From Kushneria indalinina DSM 14324 (GTDB taxonomy: Bacteria > Pseudomonadota > Gammaproteobacteria > Pseudomonadales > Halomonadaceae), in assembly GCF_003385845.1 (NCBI RefSeq), contig NZ_QRDJ01000006.1, forward strand, positions 496,001-560,000: a stretch of 64,000 bases of DNA, in the 5' to 3' direction. The first letter of the stretch is position 1, and every line of letters begins with the position of its first letter. Below the pieces are notes generated by a model, which saw only the letters and a program-made list of their open reading frames with translations, did no database searches and was not told the DNA's origin. Positions 26,517-34,837 of the stretch are shown piece by piece. A program made the position numbers and the translations under genes.

Positions 26517-27608
26517 TCAGGAAACAGCATTGGCGTGCAGGCGATTGAGACAGGCCAGAAAGCGCTCGGCAGCGCCCGGCCAGTCATTGAGCGTCCGGCG
26601 GGCTTCCAGCGCCCCCTGACGCAAACTCTGATACTGCGTGCTGCGCGTCTCGGTGTCGTCAAACAGCAGTGTACGCAGCGCGTCTCGCAGCGCCATCGCA
26701 TCGTCAGGGGGAACGTGGACACCGGCACTGTCAGGCAGGGTGTCGGCCAGAGCGCCGCCGGTGGTCGTGACCGCTGGCAGACCATGGGCCAGCGCCTCGG
26801 CGATCACCATGCCATAGCCTTCGTAAAAAGAGGGCAGGACAAACAGATCGCTGTGCTGCCAGTGCGCTTCGAGCGCCTCGGGCGGCTGCGCGCCGTGAAT
26901 CGTGACGCGCTGCTCGAGCTGATGCTCGATGATCAAATCGCGAAGCCTCTCGGTATAGCGTTCGTCGCGGGTGTCATCGCCGATCAGAGCACAGTGCCAG
27001 TCGTGCGCCTTGAGATCGGCCAGCGCCTCGATCAGCAGATGCTGGCCCTTGCGAGGAATCAGTGTGGCGATGCACAGCAGTCGCGGTGTGTCGTTGTCTG
27101 CCGGGGCGATGGGTACCGGCGTAATGCCGGGCTCGATCACGCTGATGCGTGAGGCATCGATATCCAGCTCGATCAGACGGCGCCGCGTGAAGGCGCTGGT
27201 GACGATAATGCCGGCGACTGACTGCAGCGCCTGGCATTCAAGCGTCAATAGCGTTTCCCGCTGATTCTTTTCGAGGCCGGTTTCATCTCCCAGGGGATGA
27301 TGAACAAGCGCCACCAGCGTCAGGCGATGGGCATGCACTTCCAGCACATCGGGCATGGCGCTGGCGGCCAGGCCATCAACGACCACCAGGCTGCGATCGG
27401 TACAGCCCCCCAGCGCCCGCTGCAGCGATTCACGGGCAATATCATCCGGCCACGGGAAGCGGCCATCCAGGCCGATGACCTCGACGGCAATGCCGGTCTC
27501 GCGCAGTGCCTCGACAATACGCCTGTCATAGATATAACCGCCGGTCAGCTGATCCGGCCGCCCGGCAACGATCAGGGTCAGGCGGCGAACGGAACTCTCG
27601 GATGTCAT
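26517..27608 (-). CDS. GT4 family glycosyltransferase
   Basis: A 363-residue GT-B fold enzyme. The donor-binding half is typical: PRLLCIATLIPRKGQHLLIEAL, the EGYGMVIAEALAHGLPAV segment with the EX7E pattern, and AGVHVPPDDAMALRDAL. Such enzymes retain anomeric configuration and use a nucleotide sugar. The acceptor half starts with VAGRPDQLTGGYIYDRRI. Its ATG overlaps the PTPS-like stop by 4 bp, a sign that it is made with that protein. Sugar and acceptor are unknown. Confidence 0.88.
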   Translation of the reverse strand: MTSESSVRRLTLIVAGRPDQLTGGYIYDRRIVEALRETGIAVEVIGLDGRFPWPDDIARESLQRALGGCTDRSLVVVDGLAASAMPDVLEVHAHRLTLVALVHHPLGDETGLEKNQRETLLTLECQALQSVAGIIVTSAFTRRRLIELDIDASRISVIEPGITPVPIAPADNDTPRLLCIATLIPRKGQHLLIEALADLKAHDWHCALIGDDTRDERYTERLRDLIIEHQLEQRVTIHGAQPPEALEAHWQHSDLFVLPSFYEGYGMVIAEALAHGLPAVTTTGGALADTLPDSAGVHVPPDDAMALRDALRTLLFDDTETRSTQYQSLRQGALEARRTLNDWPGAAERFLACLNRLHANAVS

Positions 27609-28003
27609 AGCGACCCTTCATAGCTTGCACAAGCAATGTGGGATTCATGCAGGGTGACGCTCAGCGCCGTCAGTCCCTTGCCGGTTTCACCCAGCTGGTC
27701 GGCCTCGATCGAGGCGGCCATGCGGTCAAAGATGACCCGGGCCATGAACTCGGTGGTGGTATTACGCCCCTTGAACTCCTCGATCTCGTCAAGGTTTTGC
27801 ATGTTGATATCGCTCAGCACTTCCGACAGCGTCTGGCTGGCAAGGCCGATATCGACGATCAGATCATCCTGATCCAGGTCGGGACGCTTGAAGGTGACGT
27901 CCACAATGTAGGTGGCGCCATGCAGTTTCTGGGCCGGGCCGAAGATCTGGCCGTTGAAGCTGTGGGCGATCATGACGTGATCGCGAACGGTAAGGCTATA
28001 CAT
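27605..28003 (-). CDS. 6-pyruvoyltetrahydropterin synthase / QueD homologue with altered active site
   Basis: A 132-residue member of the PTPS/QueD fold, recognised from DHVMIAHSF, KLHGATYIVDVTF, NTTTEFMARVIF and the final LHESHIACASYEG. In QueD the motif CxxxHxH supplies the catalytic cysteine and two zinc histidines. By manual alignment this protein keeps His14 and His28, but Ala24 replaces the cysteine and Ala30 the third zinc ligand. The catalytic Asp-His pair also appears to be absent. Glu120 is retained. It is therefore unlikely to be an ordinary QueD and may catalyse another pterin reaction or only bind pterin. It is placed between an MDR dehydrogenase and a glycosyltransferase in one operon. 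Confidence 0.78.
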   Translation of the reverse strand: MYSLTVRDHVMIAHSFNGQIFGPAQKLHGATYIVDVTFKRPDLDQDDLIVDIGLASQTLSEVLSDINMQNLDEIEEFKGRNTTTEFMARVIFDRMAASIEADQLGETGKGLTALSVTLHESHIACASYEGSL

Positions 28004-28030
28004 GGCGAAACTCCGAAAAGAAAAAATGAA

Positions 28031-29011
28031 TCAGGTGCTGTAGCGAATGCGGTGGCACAGCGTGCCGGGCTCGGTGGTCACGCGCGCCATGGTCTCGGGC
28101 AGCGCTTCAAAGGCGCTTTCTGCATCGATCAGGATGTCCAGGCGGTCATCTTCCAGCAGCGACAGGGCCTGTGTCATGCGCTCACCATGCGTGCGCCGTG
28201 CCGCGCGGGAAGGGGAGACCGTGCCGACCTGGCTGGCCCTCAGCGTCAGTCGGCGCGAGTGAAACGCCTCGCCCAGCGGCAGACTGACCGACTGCGCGCC
28301 GAACCAGCTCATCTCGATAATGGTCGCCTCCTGCCCGGCAAGGGTCAGCGCCTGTTGAAGCCCGCCCTGGCTGCCGCTGGCATGGATGACCAGGTCGCAT
28401 TCTCCCTGCGCCTGTGCCGGCGTTGAAAAGGCGATATCCAGTGCTCGGGCCAGCGTTTTGCGCGAGTCGTCGATATCGATCAGCTCGACCCGGGTGCCCG
28501 GGATATTGCGACACAGCCAGGCCATGAGCGTGCCGACAACGCCTGCGCCGATAACGGCAATGCGGTCACCGATGCGGGGGGCAGCGTCCCACAGGCCGTT
28601 GAGCGCCGTTTCCATGTTGGCGGCCAGCACGGCCCGCTCGGCAGGTAGCCCATCAGGCAGGGGGATAAGCATGGCGGCCGGGGCCACGTAGCGGTCCTGA
28701 TGGGGATGCAGACAGAAGACGTAGCGGCCTTCAAGCTCCCGCGGGCCTACTTCCACCACGCCCACGCTGGAATAGCCGTATTTGACCGGCCCCGGAAAGT
28801 CACCCTCCTGAAAGGGCGCGCGCATGCGCGCATGTTCGCTTTCAGGAACCCTGCCGTGAAAGACCAGCGTTTCGGTGCCCCGACTGATGGCGCTGTAACA
28901 GGTGCGAACCCTGGCCTCATTGGGGCCGGGAACTGCCAACGGCTGTGTTCGAATCACGCCCTGTCCGGGGGCTTCGACCCAGAAGGCGCGAGCGGTATTG
29001 TCCGAGCTCAT
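28031..29011 (-). CDS. MDR-superfamily dehydrogenase lacking usual zinc ligands
   Basis: A 326-residue medium-chain dehydrogenase. The nucleotide fold is [16 protein letters not shown] with the acidic residue in [11 protein letters not shown], which favours NAD(H). In zinc alcohol dehydrogenases the catalytic Cys lies in CGxCGTD and the His in GHE; here those sites read SAISRGTE and YGYSS, so catalytic zinc is probably absent. SxISRGTE is the form I associate with BchC-like bacteriochlorophyllide dehydrogenases. It is the first gene of the five-gene minus-strand operon, 27 bp before the PTPS homologue. Substrate unknown. Confidence 0.82.
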   Translation of the reverse strand: MSSDNTARAFWVEAPGQGVIRTQPLAVPGPNEARVRTCYSAISRGTETLVFHGRVPESEHARMRAPFQEGDFPGPVKYGYSSVGVVEVGPRELEGRYVFCLHPHQDRYVAPAAMLIPLPDGLPAERAVLAANMETALNGLWDAAPRIGDRIAVIGAGVVGTLMAWLCRNIPGTRVELIDIDDSRKTLARALDIAFSTPAQAQGECDLVIHASGSQGGLQQALTLAGQEATIIEMSWFGAQSVSLPLGEAFHSRRLTLRASQVGTVSPSRAARRTHGERMTQALSLLEDDRLDILIDAESAFEALPETMARVTTEPGTLCHRIRYST

Positions 29012-29308
29012 TCATGACCCTGTGCGTTGTGGAATGACACTGTGCCACCAAAGGGCGCCGGGTAGTATAGACACTGTCCATGCATTCGCCGTGTCGTGCA
29101 AAGCTTGAGTCAACCTGCTCCAGCCGTGAGCATTGCGTCACAAAAGGTGATCAAACGCTTTTTTGGTAACATGGTTTATCATGAAGGCATCCGCTTTTAC
29201 TGCTGTATGATGACATGCTGATGAATATTGTATGTCCTTTCCGGGGCTGTCCAGAACATGACCGGGCAAGGGCAGGAATGTCTGCTGATGGTACTGGAGG
29301 TCCTCGAC

Positions 29309-30046
29309 ATGCGTGAACAACGGATTGCCATACGCCAGTTCACCTGGCCCGCTTCCGGCGTGTGCAGGGAGCTTCTGGTCGGGTTTGTCGGGCTGATGCT
29401 GCTGGCATTTGTGCTGCGTGTCATGGACATGGCGCCGGTATCACTTTATCCCGGCGCTGGAGGCGCCTATCTGGTGCTGGTCGGGGTGATGATATATGGC
29501 TGGCCCGCTGGCCAGCAGCGCCTTGGCTGGGCCAATCGCGTTACCCTGGGGCGGGCAGTGCTGATCGCGCTGCTCACTGCCATGCTGCCACTACCGGCGT
29601 TCATCAATGAACACCATTTGCTGGTGTTTGCCATGGCCCTGATGGCGCTGGCGCTGGACGGGGTGGATGGCCTTGTGGCGCGTCGGACGCACACCGAGAG
29701 TCGTTTTGGCGCGCGTCTGGACATGGAACTCGATGCCTTTTTCATCCTGATGCTGTGTCTGATGCTGGTGATCCAGGCCAAGGCCGGCATGTGGATCATG
29801 GCCATTGGCGCCATGCGCTATCTGCTGATTGCCGCCGCCTGGCGATGGCCCTGGCTCGGAAGTGAGCTGCCGGTCAGCTACCGTCGCAAGACCATCTGTG
29901 TCTGGCAGGTCTCTACGCTCATGACGTGTCTGCTGCCCTGGGTGGCAACGCCCTGGTCAAATCTGCTTCTGGCACTGTCGCTACTGCTGCTGCTGATCTC
30001 CTTTGCCGTGGATATCACCGACCTGTACCGACGTCGCCCTCGATAA
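29309..30046 (+). CDS. CDP-alcohol phosphatidyltransferase family protein
   Basis: A 245-residue membrane enzyme with six or more hydrophobic helices. The signature D-x2-D-G-x2-A-R-x8-G-x3-D-x3-D is intact in ALDGVDGLVARR followed by FGARLDMELD, so it should transfer a phosphatidyl or similar phospho-group from a CDP-linked donor to an alcohol. The ATG at 29309 has GGAGG 8 nt upstream; longer in-frame starts (29228 and 29258) do not. It is divergent to the MDR-PTPS-GT operon and followed by an AstE-like gene. Whether the product is a phospholipid is unknown. Confidence 0.88.
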   Translation: MREQRIAIRQFTWPASGVCRELLVGFVGLMLLAFVLRVMDMAPVSLYPGAGGAYLVLVGVMIYGWPAGQQRLGWANRVTLGRAVLIALLTAMLPLPAFINEHHLLVFAMALMALALDGVDGLVARRTHTESRFGARLDMELDAFFILMLCLMLVIQAKAGMWIMAIGAMRYLLIAAAWRWPWLGSELPVSYRRKTICVWQVSTLMTCLLPWVATPWSNLLLALSLLLLLISFAVDITDLYRRRPR

Positions 30047-30109
30047 GGCTGTATTTCCGGCGAGAACAGCCGATACAGTGTCTCGTTTGCCTCTACTTTC
30101 AACGCCCTG

Positions 30110-31129
30110 ATGAGTATCCGTATGGCCCGTGACGCCTTTGTACTGGCGGGAGAGCAGGTGCTTCCCGGCCAGCGCCGCCAGATTGATGTGCCGGTAGCCC
30201 GTCTTTATACCCACACACCGCTCAATATCCCGGTAGAGGTCGTTCATGGCCGCCGGGAAGGCCCCATCATGCTGGTGTGCGGGGCCATTCATGGTGACGA
30301 AATCAACGGGGTGGAAATCGTTCGGCGGGTGCTCAAGACGCGGTCACTGTCGCGTCTGCGCGGGACCCTGATTGCCGTGCCGATCGTCAATGTGTTCGGT
30401 TTCGTCCAGCACAGCCGTTATCTGCCGGACCGTCGGGATCTGAACCGCTGCTTTCCCGGCAGCGAGTCAGGATCGCTGGGGTCACGCATTGCCGCGCTCT
30501 TTCGTGAGCAGGTGGTGGATCTGGCCACGCACATTCTGGATCTGCACACTGGTGCCATCCATCGCACCAACCTGCCCCAGATTCGCGCCCAGCTGGAACG
30601 CAACGAGCAGACCCGCGCCATGGCGGATGCCTTTGGCGCGCCGGTGATTCTCAATGCCGAACTGCGCGGCGGCAGTCTGCGCGAATATGCCGAGCGCCGC
30701 GGTATCCCGGTGCTGACCTACGAGGCGGGCGAAGCGCTGCGCTTTGATGAATGGGCCATCAGTGCCGGTGTGCGCGGCGTACTGCGGGTCATGCGTTTGC
30801 TGGACATGTTGCCGGCCGGTCGTGGCAGCAAGGTGCCGGCTTCCGAGGTGGCGCGCAGTTCCAGCTGGGCTCGCGCGCCCATTGATGGCGTGCTGCGCCC
30901 GCGCGTTCGACTGGGGGCGCGGGTGGTCAAGGGCGAACGACTGGGGATCGTGGCCGGCCCCTTTGGTAACGAGGAGGGCGATGTGCTGGCCTCAAGCGAG
31001 GGGATCGTGATCGGCATGAGCAATCTGCCGCTGGTCAACGAGGGCGAGGCGGTCTTTCATATTGCCCGCTTTCACGAGCTGGGGGATGCCGAACACGCCG
31101 TGGAAGCCTGGCAGGCGCGCGTCGAGTAG
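30110..31129 (+). CDS. Succinylglutamate desuccinylase / aspartoacylase family protein
   Basis: A 339-residue zinc amidohydrolase of the M14-related AstE/AspA family. Zinc ligands are seen in GAIHGDEINGVE (His, Glu) and in LDLHTGA (His). RDLNRCFPG is the conserved substrate loop. The C-terminal segment (ARAPIDGVLRPRVRLGARVVKGERLG) forms a small beta domain that is common in this subgroup. No astABCD genes are near, so arginine catabolism is not indicated. It lies 63 bp downstream of the CDP-alcohol transferase on the same strand. Confidence 0.85.
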   Translation: MSIRMARDAFVLAGEQVLPGQRRQIDVPVARLYTHTPLNIPVEVVHGRREGPIMLVCGAIHGDEINGVEIVRRVLKTRSLSRLRGTLIAVPIVNVFGFVQHSRYLPDRRDLNRCFPGSESGSLGSRIAALFREQVVDLATHILDLHTGAIHRTNLPQIRAQLERNEQTRAMADAFGAPVILNAELRGGSLREYAERRGIPVLTYEAGEALRFDEWAISAGVRGVLRVMRLLDMLPAGRGSKVPASEVARSSSWARAPIDGVLRPRVRLGARVVKGERLGIVAGPFGNEEGDVLASSEGIVIGMSNLPLVNEGEAVFHIARFHELGDAEHAVEAWQARVE

Positions 31130-31138
31130 GAGAGGAGA

Positions 31139-31159
31139 CCCTGACGCCGAGCGTCAGGG
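31139..31159. terminator. Stem-loop between converging genes
   Basis: CCCTGACGC (31139-31147) pairs with GCGTCAGGG (31151-31159), a perfect 9-bp stem with a 3-nt loop between the AstE-like gene and the converging aldo-keto reductase gene. No clear T tract. Confidence 0.45.
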
Positions 31160-31178
31160 CATGGTGCAGTAAAATCGA

Positions 31179-32156
31179 TCAGCCGGCGGCGGGAATCGGA
31201 GCATCCATCGACACAAGCCCTTCATTCCAGAGCGTCTGCCACAGGGCGCTGGGAATGGCGGTCGTCATCAGGGCCTGATTTTCGGCAATGCGCTCCGGAC
31301 GCGTGGTGCCCGGAATCACGGCCGCCACGGCGCGTGGCGCGGCGCTGAACTGCAGGGCTACGGCGCGGATATCGACCCCGAAGCGCTCGCAGATATCGCG
31401 AAGGCGCCGGGTACGTTCACGCACCTCATCGGAGGCCTGCCTGTAGTCATAGTGATCGCCCCCGGCCAGAATGCCCGAATTGTAGGCACCGCCGATGACC
31501 AGGCGTGCGCCGCGGCGGTCACACTCCGGCAGCAGGGTGCTCAGGGCACCTTCATGGTCGAGCAGTGAATAGCGCCCGGCGAGCAGGAAACCATCGGGGT
31601 CGGCCCTTTCAAGCGCGCGCGTGCAGGCTTCCACGCGATTGACCCCCAGCCCCCAGGCGCGAATCACGCCTTCCTCGCGCAGTCGCGTCAGGGCGCGCGC
31701 GGCGCCATTCATGGCCTGATCGTGCACCTCCTCCCAGTGCTCGCCGTGGGCATCAGACGCGCAGTCATGAATCCAGGCGATATCGATGCGGTCCATGTTC
31801 AGGCGTTCGAGGCTTTCTTCAATCGAGCGCAGGGTCGCGGATTCCGAGTAGTCATACACCACCTTGTTGGCACGACCCTGGGCAAAAATTCCCTGTTTTT
31901 GCTCCTGCTCTTCAAGAATCAGACGCCCCACCTTGGTGGACACCACGTAAGTACCGCGAGGTTCGTCGGCCAGGGCCTCACCCAGACGCATTTCCGACAG
32001 TCCGGCACCGTATTGCGGCGCCGTATCGAAATAACGGATGCCGGCGTCCCAGGCGGTGCGCAGCGTCTCGATGGCGCGCGTGTCCGGTACTTCTTCATAC
32101 ATGTTGCCCAGGGGAGCCGTGCCCAGCCCCATCCTGCCTGGCAGTTCAAAACGCAT
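31179..32156 (-). CDS. Aldo/keto reductase, D-threo-aldose dehydrogenase type
   Basis: A 325-residue (beta/alpha)8 NAD(P)-dependent oxidoreductase. The opening GLGTAPLGNMYEEV and the catalytic segment YFDTAPQYGAGLSEMRLGEAL (Asp and Tyr of the tetrad) resemble D-threo-aldose 1-dehydrogenase and pyridoxal 4-dehydrogenase relatives. The cofactor region is AAVIPGTTRPERIAEN. AAGGAGG lies directly upstream of the ATG at 32156; the frame extends further but without a site. Probably acts on sugars or aldehydes; the substrate is not fixed by sequence. Confidence 0.85.
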   Translation of the reverse strand: MRFELPGRMGLGTAPLGNMYEEVPDTRAIETLRTAWDAGIRYFDTAPQYGAGLSEMRLGEALADEPRGTYVVSTKVGRLILEEQEQKQGIFAQGRANKVVYDYSESATLRSIEESLERLNMDRIDIAWIHDCASDAHGEHWEEVHDQAMNGAARALTRLREEGVIRAWGLGVNRVEACTRALERADPDGFLLAGRYSLLDHEGALSTLLPECDRRGARLVIGGAYNSGILAGGDHYDYRQASDEVRERTRRLRDICERFGVDIRAVALQFSAAPRAVAAVIPGTTRPERIAENQALMTTAIPSALWQTLWNEGLVSMDAPIPAAG

Positions 32157-32285
32157 AGCGCCTCCTTGACGATCATGGTGTGCCCGGATCTGCTCCGGGC
32201 GGTGCGTCAAGTATGGCCAGGGTGGCGGAAAGGACAACTCTGAAAGGCTGGCGTATGGCAGCTCGACGCCACATCGAGCTGCCGG

Positions 32286-32309
32286 AAAAAGAGCGCCTCA
32301 GGCAGAGGC
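32286..32309 (-). terminator. Terminator after dusA
   Basis: On the minus strand GCCTC and GAGGC (32295-32309) form a short stem followed by GCTC and five T. A second, perfect 10-bp inverted repeat, GGCAGCTCGA with TCGAGCTGCC, lies further on at 32257-32283. Confidence 0.5.
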
Positions 32310-32324
32310 TTCAGGGGAGTGGGT

Positions 32325-33362
32325 TCAGCCGGGCATGTGTGCCGGCAGCTCTCGTTCGGCGTCGATATCATCCACCAGGGCGAGCGCCTGATCGAAGACA
32401 TCAATACCGGCATCCGGTCGGTGTGCGGTTTCGGAGAGATAGCGACGAAAACGACGCCCGCCGCGGCAGCCGGTAAAGAGCCCGAGAAGGTGGCGCGTGA
32501 TGTGATTGAGCCGCACGCCTGCTTCAAGACGGGAAACCAGATAGGGCCGAAAGGCCTGCATGGCCTCATGTCGTGTGGGGGGCGTGGTGGCCTCCCCGAA
32601 GATGTCGCGGTCAACGTGCGCCAGCAAGAACGGGTTCTGGTAGGCTTCGCGCCCGACCATGACACTGTCGACGTGCGCAAGCTCGCGCTGACAGTCATCG
32701 ATGCTCTTGAGGCCACCGTTGATGCCGATATGCAGCTCGGGGTGGGCGGCCTTGAGGCGATGCACACGCGGATAGTTCAGCGGTGGCACGTCGCGATTCT
32801 GCTTGGGAGAGAGCCCCTCAAGCCAGGCCTTGCGGGCATGCACGGTAAAAGTCGTGCAGCCGGCGGCCGCCACGGTCTCGATAAAGCGCGCCAGATCTTC
32901 ATCCTCGTCCTGATCATCGATGCCGATACGACACTTGACCGTGACCGGGATCGTGACCGCTGCCTGCATGGCCGTCACACAGCGCGCCACCAGCTCGGGG
33001 TAGCCCATCAAACAGGCGCCGATCATGTTGTTCTGCACGCGATCACTCGGGCAGCCGACGTTCAGGTTGACCTCCTGATAGCCCCAGCTTTCTGCGATGG
33101 CGGCACATTCGGCCAGCGCCGCGGGGTCACTGCCGCCCAGCTGCAGCGCCAGCGGATATTCAAGCGCGTCATGGCCGAGAAAACGCTCACGCGGGCTGCC
33201 ATGCAGGATGGCGCCGGTCGTGACCATTTCGGTGTACAAAAGCGCGCGTTTGGTCAGGGTACGTGCGAACGCACGCTGATCGCGCGGCGTCCAGTCCATC
33301 ATGGGAGCAATGGAAAAACGGCGCGCGGCGTCAGCGGCGTGAAGCGGGGTGGTGGCGGGCAT
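32325..33362 (-). CDS. dusA: tRNA-dihydrouridine(20/20a) synthase
   Basis: A 345-residue flavoprotein that reduces uridines 20 and 20a in the tRNA D-loop. The N-terminus RFSIAPMMDWTPRDQRAFAR and YTEMVTTGAILHG are DusA-specific. The catalytic cysteine is in EVNLNVGCPSDRVQ, and FTVHARKAWLEGLSPKQNR is the DusA phosphate-binding/TIM segment. Length agrees with E. coli DusA (about 330-345). It stands alone on the minus strand, with a terminator downstream. Confidence 0.95.
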   Translation of the reverse strand: MPATTPLHAADAARRFSIAPMMDWTPRDQRAFARTLTKRALLYTEMVTTGAILHGSPRERFLGHDALEYPLALQLGGSDPAALAECAAIAESWGYQEVNLNVGCPSDRVQNNMIGACLMGYPELVARCVTAMQAAVTIPVTVKCRIGIDDQDEDEDLARFIETVAAAGCTTFTVHARKAWLEGLSPKQNRDVPPLNYPRVHRLKAAHPELHIGINGGLKSIDDCQRELAHVDSVMVGREAYQNPFLLAHVDRDIFGEATTPPTRHEAMQAFRPYLVSRLEAGVRLNHITRHLLGLFTGCRGGRRFRRYLSETAHRPDAGIDVFDQALALVDDIDAERELPAHMPG

Positions 33363-33438
33363 GGCAGATGTTTTCCGGCGTTACGGGTCGGTCTGAAGGC
33401 AGATTGTCATTTTCTCACAGCCCCGATCATTCACCCAA

Positions 33439-34005
33439 TCAGGACGACGGCGTTTCACTGGAAATGGCGTCCTGTGTCTGGCGGCACCACGCCACACCCT
33501 GCTTTCTGAGCAGCGCCTGATTGCGCTCGGGAATGCGCTCTGGATTGGGAAAACGTGCCAGTGCGGCTTCGAGGCTGGTCTCGCGAAGCAGGTGGAAAAG
33601 CGGCAAGGGAGAGCGGTTGGTGTAGTCCGCAGCGTCTTCCTGGCCGGGTGAGGCCTGGCTGTCGCCGAACAGATAGTCAGGGTGGAAGCTTGCCAGCTGA
33701 TAGACGCCTTCGTAGCCTTCGCTGATCATGAGCCGCTCGGTTATGTCGAGCTTGTCCAGAAAGGTGAAGAAGTCCTCGGCGCCGGGCGTGAGGACCAAAA
33801 GCGTCGTTTCCGTGTCCGGATGCTGGTCAAGATGCTCGCACTCTTCGATCACGGCCATGAGCAGGGCGGCATCGTCAGCACCGTCAAGCAGGCGATAGCG
33901 AATACGCTCTCGCTCGAACTCGGCGGCGGCAAACGGGCACAGATCGTGCGCCATGACCCAGTCCCTGACCCAGCGTCGGGTGGCCTCCAGTGGATGTGTT
34001 GTCAA
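33439..34005 (-). CDS. DUF1415 family protein
   Basis: A 188-residue soluble protein of the DUF1415 family, recognised from RRWVRDWVMAHDLCPFA near the start, FLDKLDITERLMISEGYEGVYQLASFHPDY and NRSPLPLFHLLRE. Conserved His, Cys and Asp positions hint at an enzyme, but no activity is known to me. I choose the TTG at 34005, with AAAGAG 6 nt upstream, because a longer start at 34053 would begin inside the terminator of the upstream gene. It is 76 bp upstream of dusA's start and on the same strand. Confidence 0.8.
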   Translation of the reverse strand: MTTHPLEATRRWVRDWVMAHDLCPFAAAEFERERIRYRLLDGADDAALLMAVIEECEHLDQHPDTETTLLVLTPGAEDFFTFLDKLDITERLMISEGYEGVYQLASFHPDYLFGDSQASPGQEDAADYTNRSPLPLFHLLRETSLEAALARFPNPERIPERNQALLRKQGVAWCRQTQDAISSETPSS

Positions 34006-34020
34006 AACAGGCTCTTTTTT

Positions 34021-34050
34021 AAAGGAAAAGGGCCGACAGTGTGTCGGCCC
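34021..34050 (-). terminator. Rho-independent terminator after the DUF6482 gene
   Basis: Read on the minus strand, GGGCCGACA pairs with TGTCGGCCC across a 3-nt loop (34030-34050) and is followed by TTTTCCTTT. It separates the DUF6482 gene from the DUF1415 gene. Confidence 0.8.
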
Positions 34051-34132
34051 CAAACCGATATACTAACCGCCAGCGGCATGATGTACAGCGCGAAAGACGC
34101 ATTGCTGTCAGGTGATGCCGCCGGCCGGCCGA

Positions 34133-34447
34133 CTACCAGGCCTCGCCTTCGAGCGTGATGGGCATGCGATCGTCGGCGGTTTCGGTCTCGGAGCCCATCA
34201 TTTCATCATGCGTAACGCTGTGTTTGAGATAGATCGGGACGCTTTCCAGTCCACCCATCTCACGCAGCATGGTCTTGGCAGAGTTAAGGGATTGTGGCGT
34301 CAGGATCGTGTCATCTTCGTTGAGCAGGGTGTCGGTTTCGCCACCGGTGGTGATATGCACGGTGAAGATATCGCCTTCCATTGATTCGATGACGATTTCA
34401 TCAATCTGCTGGGCGTGTGCTTTTTCAGTCAGTTCGTTGAGTTTCAT
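34133..34447 (-). CDS. DUF6482 family protein
   Basis: A 104-residue acidic soluble protein resembling DUF6482, a small family I associate with pseudomonads and halomonads. The frame begins MKLNELTEKAHAQQIDEIVIES and continues with beta-rich IFTVHITTGGETDTLLNEDD. The ATG at 34447 has GAGAGG only three bases upstream; an ATG nine bases earlier, in the same frame, is an alternative. It has its own terminator at 34021. Function unknown. Confidence 0.75.
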   Translation of the reverse strand: MKLNELTEKAHAQQIDEIVIESMEGDIFTVHITTGGETDTLLNEDDTILTPQSLNSAKTMLREMGGLESVPIYLKHSVTHDEMMGSETETADDRMPITLEGEAW

Positions 34448-34618
34448 CTGCCTCTCCATGGCCTCCGTAATCAATGACCTTCTTCAAGGTAGCCCGTCTG
34501 TCCCAAAAGCCCTGTACCGGCAGAGTTAAAAATTGTCATTAAATGCCGGGGCGATACCGCGCCCCTGCAGCAGGCACTATGATCAATGCATCCTGCGTAA
34601 TAGTTCGGAGACATGCTG

Positions 34619-34813
34619 ATGAGCGACAAGAGCCCGCCGCTGGAAGATCTCAAGGGCAAGGTCAAGGAGGCATGGGGAACGCTTTGTGATGATGAGGCGC
34701 TCAGCGATGAGGGCGAAATTCAGCAGCTTGCCGCCAGACTCGAGAAGGAGCAGGGCCTCTCTGCCGAAGAGGCCCAGCGCCAGGCCGAAAGCAGCTTCCA
34801 CGGCCGACGCTGA
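34619..34813 (+). CDS. CsbD-like stress-response small protein
   Basis: A 64-residue, highly charged helical protein. DLKGKVKEAWGTLCDDEAL resembles the CsbD/YjbJ repeat (KGKVKEQWGKLTDDDL), and the C-terminal GLSAEEAQRQAES matches the family's YGxSxxEAExQ element. CsbD-type proteins accumulate under general stress, but their action is unknown. TTCGGAG lies 8 nt before the ATG at 34619, which I prefer over the ATG at 34613. The C-terminal half resembles that of the small protein at 656. Confidence 0.75.
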   Translation: MSDKSPPLEDLKGKVKEAWGTLCDDEALSDEGEIQQLAARLEKEQGLSAEEAQRQAESSFHGRR

Positions 34814-34837
34814 CATGTCGGTGTTGTCTTCAGGGCA

